DNA of 7,158 nt from Patescibacteria group bacterium (GTDB lineage: Bacteria > Patescibacteriota > Minisyncoccia > Portnoybacterales > UBA2143): the NCBI GenBank assembly GCA_018829245.1, contig JAHJUH010000037.1, positions 1-7,158 of the forward strand, written 5' to 3'. Position numbers and translations under genes: made by a program. Of this stretch, positions 3,167-7,158 are shown one piece after another. Numbering within the stretch: position 1 is the first letter of the stretch; the number at the start of each line of letters is the position of its first letter. Under the pieces are notes generated by a model. That model saw only the letters and a program-made list of their open reading frames with translations, was not told the origin of the DNA and did no database searches.

Positions 3167-4598
3167 CATATAATTTTGCTACCTGAAGAATTTTTTCATC
3201 ATCAAATTGATTGCCAATAATTTGCAGACCTATTGGCAAATTCCCTGTTTTGCCACAAGGAATTGAAATAGCTGGAATACCAGCTAAATTAGCTGAAACT
3301 GTATAAATATCAGCTAAATACATTGAAATAGGATCAGCTGCTTTTTCACCTAATTTAAAAGCTGGCGTTGGCGAAGCAGGTCCCATTAAAACATCTACTT
3401 TTTTAAAAACATTATCAAAATCTTGTTTAATTAAAGTCCTTACTTTCTGAGCTTTAAGATAATATGCGTCATAATAGCCAGCTGATAAAACATAGGTGCC
3501 TATCATAATTCTTCTTTGCACTTCATTGCCAAATCCTTGCTTACGCGTTTTTAGATATCCTTTTAAAAGATCTTGGCCTTTTTCTGAAAGCCCGTATTTA
3601 ATTCCATCATAACGAGCTAGATTAGCTGAGGCCTCTGCTGGTTGAATAATATAATAGCAAGCCAAAGCATATTCAGAATTAGGCAAGCTTACTTCCATAA
3701 CTTGAGCTCCCATTTCTTTGTATTTATCAATAGCTTGCTTGATTGTTTTCTCTACTTCTGGATCAAGTCCTTTAATAAAATACTCTTTAGGAACACCAAT
3801 TTTTAAATTTTTAACAATGTCATCCTGAACGTTAGCGAAGGATCTATTAGATTCTTCGCTTCGCTCAGAATGACCAAAAAAACTAGTTGAATCTTTTTCA
3901 TCTTTTCCTTTGATTGCATCAAAAACTATTTGAACGTCTTCAACTGTTTTAGTTATCGGGCCAATTTGATCTAATGAAGAAGCAAAAGCGATTAAACCAT
4001 AGCGAGAAACTCTTCCATAAGTTGGTTTTAAACCTACTACTCCGCAAAGAGAAGCTGGCTGGCGAATTGAACCGCCTGTGTCAGAACCCAAAGCGTAAAT
4101 ACATAGATTATCTGCCACAGCTGCTGCTGAACCACTAGAGCTTCCTCCGGGCACTCTTTCTAAATCATGAGGATTCTTAGTTGGATAAAAACCAGAATTT
4201 TCTCCTGAAGCACCCATAGCAAATTCATCTAAATTAGTTTTTCCGATAATAACAGCCCCTTGTTTTTTTAATCTTTTTATGACTGTGGCGTCATAGGGAG
4301 CAATATAATTTTCAAGGATTTTTGATCCAGCTGTACATTTAATTCCATCAACTAAGATAATATCCTTAACAGCCATGGGTATGCCTGCTAATACGCTGAT
4401 TTCTTCATTATTAGCAATTTTTTTATCAATTTTTATAGCTTGTTTTAAAGCTGATTCTTCAGTAATGGTTAAATAAGCGCCAATGTCTTGATTGCGCTCT
4501 CTAATTCTATTTAAAACAGCTTCAGTTAATTCTACTGAAGAAAATTCTTTTTTCTTTAACCCTTGATGAGCTTGAGTAATAGTTAGTTTATTTAGCAT
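3159..4598 (-). CDS. gatA: Glu-tRNA(Gln)/Asp-tRNA(Asn) amidotransferase subunit A
   Basis: A 479-aa amidase-signature enzyme that releases ammonia from glutamine, so that GatB can convert misacylated Glu-tRNA(Gln) or Asp-tRNA(Asn). The Ser-cisSer-Lys triad is intact: K78 (AVKDI), S153 (PGGSSSGS) and S177 (GSDTGGSIRQPAS). The glycine-rich signature and LKPTYGRVSRYGLIAFASSLDQ follow. Its ATG overlaps the gatC stop (TAATG). Two oddities are present. Residues 242-260 (within FGHSERSEESNRSFANVQDD) come from a 56-nt palindromic repeat inserted in frame in the variable loop between DSTS and LKIGVPKEY. The C-terminus ends abruptly as KLYAP, where an inverted repeat of the GIY-YIG element supplies the stop; five native residues (ENSIL) appear to have been replaced by two. 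gatB is not in the window. Confidence 0.97.
   Translation of the reverse strand: MLNKLTITQAHQGLKKKEFSSVELTEAVLNRIRERNQDIGAYLTITEESALKQAIKIDKKIANNEEISVLAGIPMAVKDIILVDGIKCTAGSKILENYIAPYDATVIKRLKKQGAVIIGKTNLDEFAMGASGENSGFYPTKNPHDLERVPGGSSSGSAAAVADNLCIYALGSDTGGSIRQPASLCGVVGLKPTYGRVSRYGLIAFASSLDQIGPITKTVEDVQIVFDAIKGKDEKDSTSFFGHSERSEESNRSFANVQDDIVKNLKIGVPKEYFIKGLDPEVEKTIKQAIDKYKEMGAQVMEVSLPNSEYALACYYIIQPAEASANLARYDGIKYGLSEKGQDLLKGYLKTRKQGFGNEVQRRIMIGTYVLSAGYYDAYYLKAQKVRTLIKQDFDNVFKKVDVLMGPASPTPAFKLGEKAADPISMYLADIYTVSANLAGIPAISIPCGKTGNLPIGLQIIGNQFDDEKILQVAKLYAP
3819..3874. repeat. 56-nt imperfect palindrome inserted in frame in gatA
   Basis: The left arm (3819-3845, starting GTCATCCTGAACG) and right arm (3849-3874, ending CTCAGAATGAC) are complementary over about 26 bp with a few mismatches and a 3-nt loop ATT. 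The coding strand reads as HSERSEES...FANVQDD. From memory, that peptide recurs in translated repeats of many bacterial genomes. It is a REP/MITE-like element that stays open in the gatA frame. No target duplication is visible at its ends. Confidence 0.8.
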
Positions 4599-4885
4599 TA
4601 TAGGATTGCCTTTACTTTTACATATCCTTTTTCAGTTTCTGGGGCTAATTCTAATAATTTATCTGTTTCTTGCTTGCTTTTAGCCCGTCCTTTGTCTTCG
4701 CGCATAATGTTTTCCAAGCCAGTTGCTTGAGCAGTTGGCTTAATCTTATCTGCTTTGACTTCATTTAATTTATTGACAAAATCTAAAATATCAGAGAGTT
4801 CCTCTGTAAATTTTTCTTTTTCTGATTTGGTTAAACCCAATCTGGCTAATTTAGCTACATGGCTGACTTGTTTTTTAGTTATCAT
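4598..4885 (-). CDS. gatC: Glu-tRNA(Gln)/Asp-tRNA(Asn) amidotransferase subunit C
   Basis: A 95-aa protein of normal GatC length. The N-terminal helix motif ITKKQVSHVAKLARLGLTKSEKEKF is followed by ELSDILDFVNKLNEVKAD, the linker PTAQATGLENIMREDKG, and a C-terminal tail with LLELAPETEKGYVKVKAIL. GatC wraps around GatA and GatB to stabilise the transamidosome. The ATG overlaps the ligA stop as ATGA, and its own TAA shares a base with the gatA ATG. The ligA-gatC-gatA chain should therefore be translated by re-initiation; no Shine-Dalgarno is needed or seen. Confidence 0.96.
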   Translation of the reverse strand: MITKKQVSHVAKLARLGLTKSEKEKFTEELSDILDFVNKLNEVKADKIKPTAQATGLENIMREDKGRAKSKQETDKLLELAPETEKGYVKVKAIL

Positions 4886-6939
4886 ATTACTATCTTTAAA
4901 AACTCTTGTTCATTAATTATTTTCACTCCTAATTTCTTAGCTCTATTATACTTTGAACCTGGATTTTGTCCAATAACAACAAAATCAGTTTGCTTAGAAA
5001 CTGAACTAGAAACATTGCCTCCTAATTGCCTGATTTTTGACTTAGCCTGTTCTCGAGTAAATCTATCCATTTCTCCGGTTAAAACAAATGTCTGGCCAAT
5101 TAATTTCTTTTTAACTGTTTTTACTTTTTCAATCTCTATTCCATTATCCAATAGTTTTTTAATCAGCTCCTTATTGCCCTGCCTATTAAACCACTCAAAA
5201 ATGCTTTGAGCAACTACTTCTCCAATATCTTCAATTTGCAAAAGATTTTTTAAGCTCGCTTTTCTAATTTTATCTAATTTCCCAAAATATTGAGATAAGG
5301 CAATGGCTGTTTCTTCCCCTACATGACGAATGCCTAAGGCATGAATAAATTTAGCTAAAGAAATCTTTTTGCCTTGCTCAATAGCTTCAATTAAATTACT
5401 AGCTGATTTATCAGCAAAACGCTCCAAAGGAACTAAATCGCCTTGAGTTAATGAAAAAATATCAGCTGGATTAGAAATTAATCCCTGATCCATTAATTGG
5501 TTAATAATCTTAGGTCCTAATCCTTCAATATCAAATCCTTTTTTAGAAACAAAATGAATAATCTGTTGGCGCTGAATAGAACCGCATTTTAAATTAGCGC
5601 AGCGATGAACTACTTCCCCTTCTAATCTAATGACTTCCCCTTTACAAGTCGGACATCTTTTTGGCATCTGAAATTTCTTTTCTTTTCCAGTTCTTAGTTT
5701 TTTAATTACTTTAACCACATCTGGAATAACATCGCCAGCCCGCTGAATAATAACTGTATCGCCTATTCTAACATCCAAACGCTTAATTTCATCTTGATTA
5801 TGAAGAGTAGCCCTAGTTATTAAAATACCTCCTAAGCGAACTGGCCTTAAATGAGCTACTGGAGTTAAAGCGCCAGTCCGGCCAACTTGCACCACAATAT
5901 CTTCAATTACTGTAGTTGTTTCTTTAGCTGGAAATTTTAAAGCAATTGAACCTCTTGGTGCTTTGCCAACTATGCCTAATTTATTAAAAACCTTATTATC
6001 ATCAACACTAACTACTATTCCATCAATTAAATATGGCAGTTTTTTCCTTTTTTGATTAATTTCCTTCCAGAATTTTATTACATCTTCTAATTTAAAACAA
6101 TGTTTATCTTGGCTGATTTTAAATCCTAAGCTTTGAAGAATTTGATGTTCTTGATTATGAGTTTCTTGTCCTAGGTTGGTAATAAGGCGATAAGCTAAAA
6201 AATTTAACTTGCGGCTAGCAGCTATTTTAGGATCTAACTGCCTAATGCTTCCAGCTGCAGTATTGCGCGGATTAGCATAAAGAGGTAATCCTTTTTTCTC
6301 TTGCTCTTGATTGATTTTCTCAAAGGACTTTTTTGTCATATAGACCTCGCCTCTGATTTCTATTCTTCCATTGGCTAATAATTTCTCAACTCTATCCTGA
6401 ATAATCCTTGATAAAAGTTTTTGATGAATTTCTAATTTTAAAGGAATAGAATCAATTGTTTTAAGATTTTGAGTTACATCTTCGCCAATTTGCCCATCGC
6501 CTCTGGTTGCTCCTTGAATTAAAACTCCATCTTGATAAATTAAAGCAATAGCAAAACCATCTATTTTTAACTCGGCAAAATAGTTTATGGACATCCGATG
6601 TCCAAAGGACATCGGATGTCCCAAAAGTCTCTGAATTCGTTCTTGCCAAGCTTTAAGATCTTCATCAAAAAAAGCATCTGTCAAAGAAAGCATTCTTTTC
6701 TGATGCTCAACTTTCTTGAACTTATCCAAGGCCTGTCCGCCTACTCTTTGAGTTGGCGAATCCAAAGTAATTAAATCAGGATATTGCTGTTCTAATTGAT
6801 TTAATTCATGTTTTAATGAATCTAAAGACGCATCGCTGATTTCTGGCTTATCTAAAACATGATATAGATAGCGATGATGATTAATAACTTTCTTTAATTT
6901 AACTATTCTTTGCTTGGTCTTAGCTTTCACTTTATCCAT
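4882..6939 (-). CDS. ligA: NAD-dependent DNA ligase
   Basis: A 685-aa protein with the full LigA architecture. Domain Ia binds NAD (HHRYLYHVLDKPEISDASLD, 21-40). The nucleotidyltransferase core has catalytic K125 in KIDG, RGDG (146-149), NPRNTAAGS (223-231), LIDGIVV (304-310) and ALKFPA (333-338). An OB fold, a Cys4 zinc finger (C429, C432, C447, C452), helix-hairpin-helix repeats (about 465-590) and a C-terminal BRCT domain (about 612-685) follow. It seals nicks during replication and repair. Residues 107-117 (GHPMSFGHRMS) are exactly encoded by a 33-nt palindrome; without them the catalytic lysine would be residue 114, close to E. coli K115. L39 stands where E. coli has Y35, one of the residues reported as important for NAD binding; its neighbours Y26, H27, D36 and D40 are kept. 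It is the first gene of the operon, expressed from a promoter directly at its ATG. Confidence 0.97.
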   Translation of the reverse strand: MDKVKAKTKQRIVKLKKVINHHRYLYHVLDKPEISDASLDSLKHELNQLEQQYPDLITLDSPTQRVGGQALDKFKKVEHQKRMLSLTDAFFDEDLKAWQERIQRLLGHPMSFGHRMSINYFAELKIDGFAIALIYQDGVLIQGATRGDGQIGEDVTQNLKTIDSIPLKLEIHQKLLSRIIQDRVEKLLANGRIEIRGEVYMTKKSFEKINQEQEKKGLPLYANPRNTAAGSIRQLDPKIAASRKLNFLAYRLITNLGQETHNQEHQILQSLGFKISQDKHCFKLEDVIKFWKEINQKRKKLPYLIDGIVVSVDDNKVFNKLGIVGKAPRGSIALKFPAKETTTVIEDIVVQVGRTGALTPVAHLRPVRLGGILITRATLHNQDEIKRLDVRIGDTVIIQRAGDVIPDVVKVIKKLRTGKEKKFQMPKRCPTCKGEVIRLEGEVVHRCANLKCGSIQRQQIIHFVSKKGFDIEGLGPKIINQLMDQGLISNPADIFSLTQGDLVPLERFADKSASNLIEAIEQGKKISLAKFIHALGIRHVGEETAIALSQYFGKLDKIRKASLKNLLQIEDIGEVVAQSIFEWFNRQGNKELIKKLLDNGIEIEKVKTVKKKLIGQTFVLTGEMDRFTREQAKSKIRQLGGNVSSSVSKQTDFVVIGQNPGSKYNRAKKLGVKIINEQEFLKIVI
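6589..6621. repeat. 33-nt perfect palindrome inserted in frame in ligA
   Basis: The arms GGACATCCGATGTCC (6589-6603) and GGACATCGGATGTCC (6607-6621) are exact reverse complements around a 3-nt loop AAA. Each arm is itself a 7+1+7 palindrome (GGACATC-N-GATGTCC). The 33 nt are exactly 11 codons in phase with ligA and encode GHPMS-F-GHRMS, a near-repeat that follows from the nested symmetry. Flanking bases show no target duplication. Confidence 0.85.
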
Positions 6940-6945
6940 ATAGTC

Positions 6946-6974
6946 ATTATATAGCTTAAATAATTGATTTTCAA
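6946..6974 (-). promoter_or_regulatory. ligA-gatCA operon promoter
   Basis: On the minus strand: TTGAAA (6974-6969), a 17-bp spacer and a perfect TATAAT (6951-6946). Six bases separate the -10 from the ligA ATG, so transcription should start at or within a base of the A of ATG. This makes a leaderless mRNA, and there is no Shine-Dalgarno. It is back-to-back with the dnaE promoter. Confidence 0.8.
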
Positions 6975-6979
6975 GCTGA

Positions 6980-7008
6980 TTTACTATAATAAAAGAAAGT
7001 GATATACT
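6980..7008 (+). promoter_or_regulatory. dnaE promoter
   Basis: TTTACT (6980-6985), a 17-bp spacer and TATACT (7003-7008), 11 nt before the dnaE ATG. The predicted leader is about 5 nt. A second TATAAT (6985-6990) has a TTGATT partner only 15 bp away and is the weaker choice. Divergent transcription with ligA starts about 75 bp apart. Confidence 0.65.
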
Positions 7009-7019
7009 ACAATCAACTT

Positions 7020-7158
7020 ATGAAATTTACTCATCTCCATGTTCACAGCCATTATTCCCTTTTAGATGGTCTATCAAAAATAGACCAGCTTTTAGATGCT
7101 TGTCAAGAATTAAAAATGCCATCCATTGCCTTAACTGACCATGGATCAATGTATGGTT
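7020..7158 (+). CDS. dnaE: DNA polymerase III alpha subunit, N-terminal fragment (runs off the window)
   Basis: Only the first 46 residues are inside the window. They match the PHP domain that opens bacterial DnaE: FTHLHVHSHYSLLDGLSKI, with the H-x-H metal ligands, and then MPSIALTDHGSMYG, with the conserved DHG. DnaE is the replicative polymerase. The start is the first ATG after a close promoter and gives the usual MKFTHLHVHS beginning. No Shine-Dalgarno is present. The N-terminus excludes the longer PolC form. It is transcribed divergently from ligA. Confidence 0.95.
   Translation, partial: MKFTHLHVHSHYSLLDGLSKIDQLLDACQELKMPSIALTDHGSMYG

Noticed and set aside
4882..4884. Alternative code with TGA as glycine (SR1/Gracilibacteria)
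   Set aside because: No gene needs an internal TGA; ligA ends at TGA overlapping gatC, immediately followed in frame by TAA. The window neither needs nor supports recoding.
4859..5209. 116-aa reading frame on the plus strand
   Set aside because: Shadow of the ligA BRCT region and the gatC start; hydrophobic-looking composition is a by-product of the opposite frame.
6461..6649. 62-aa reading frame on the minus strand overlapping ligA
   Set aside because: Out-of-frame shadow within ligA spanning the 33-nt palindrome; ligA domains account for the coding signal.
6964..6990. TTGATT/TATAAT as the main dnaE promoter
   Set aside because: Spacer is only 15 bp, and a better placed 17-bp pair lies at 6980-7008; kept only as a possible second promoter.
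1..7158. CRISPR array or tandem repeats
   Set aside because: No regularly spaced direct repeats are visible anywhere in the window.

Overview
This is an AT-rich bacterial window with very short intergenic gaps, overlapping genes and many small palindromic insertions. The content suggests an uncultivated Patescibacteria (CPR, Parcubacteria-like) genome: a group I intron in a tRNA gene, a stand-alone ~87-aa GIY-YIG protein, a small HicBA module, a membrane protein ending in an RNRLVH-type helix, and a compact ligA-gatC-gatA operon divergent from dnaE. That lineage call is inference from gene style; no rRNA or other decisive marker is present. The ordinary code (table 11) fits every gene.

Layout. 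Positions 1-344 hold a promoter and an initiator tRNA-Met gene split by a 231-nt, ORF-less group I intron. Next comes a 222-aa protein (427-1095) with an N-terminal helix-turn-helix and a LAGLIDADG-like segment, wedged between that tRNA and a tRNA-Met(CAT)/tRNA-Asp(GTC) pair (1099-1253). A GC-rich palindromic cluster and a terminator close this block. A hicB-hicA toxin-antitoxin pair (1433-1919) follows, ended by a strong hairpin terminator. A 55-aa zinc-ribbon gene lies on the minus strand at 1998-2165.

The right two thirds is a minus-strand operon: ligA (6939-4882), gatC, gatA, a GIY-YIG gene and a 177-aa membrane-anchored protein. ligA/gatC overlap as ATGA and gatC/gatA as TAATG, so they are probably translationally coupled. 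The start of dnaE (DNA polymerase III alpha, from 7020) diverges from ligA, so replication/repair and Gln-tRNA/Asn-tRNA amidation genes share one control region.

Most interesting: (1) the GIY-YIG gene lies in a 351-bp unit bounded by 20-bp imperfect inverted repeats (18/20 identical) and flanked on both sides by CATA, as expected for a target duplication. Removing the unit restores a GatA C-terminus reading LYENSIL and an overlapping start for the next gene. This looks like a tiny single-gene mobile element inserted at the end of gatA. (2) Two other palindromes are carried in frame inside essential genes: a 56-nt one in gatA (peptide HSERSEES...) and a perfect 33-nt one in ligA, eight residues before the catalytic lysine. 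(3) The LAGLIDADG-like gene has a Shine-Dalgarno that can be sequestered only in read-through transcripts, resembling the fold-back protection known from transposase genes. (4) Six sigma-70-like promoters all have 17-bp spacers, and three of them lie so close to the start codon that the mRNAs should be leaderless or nearly so.
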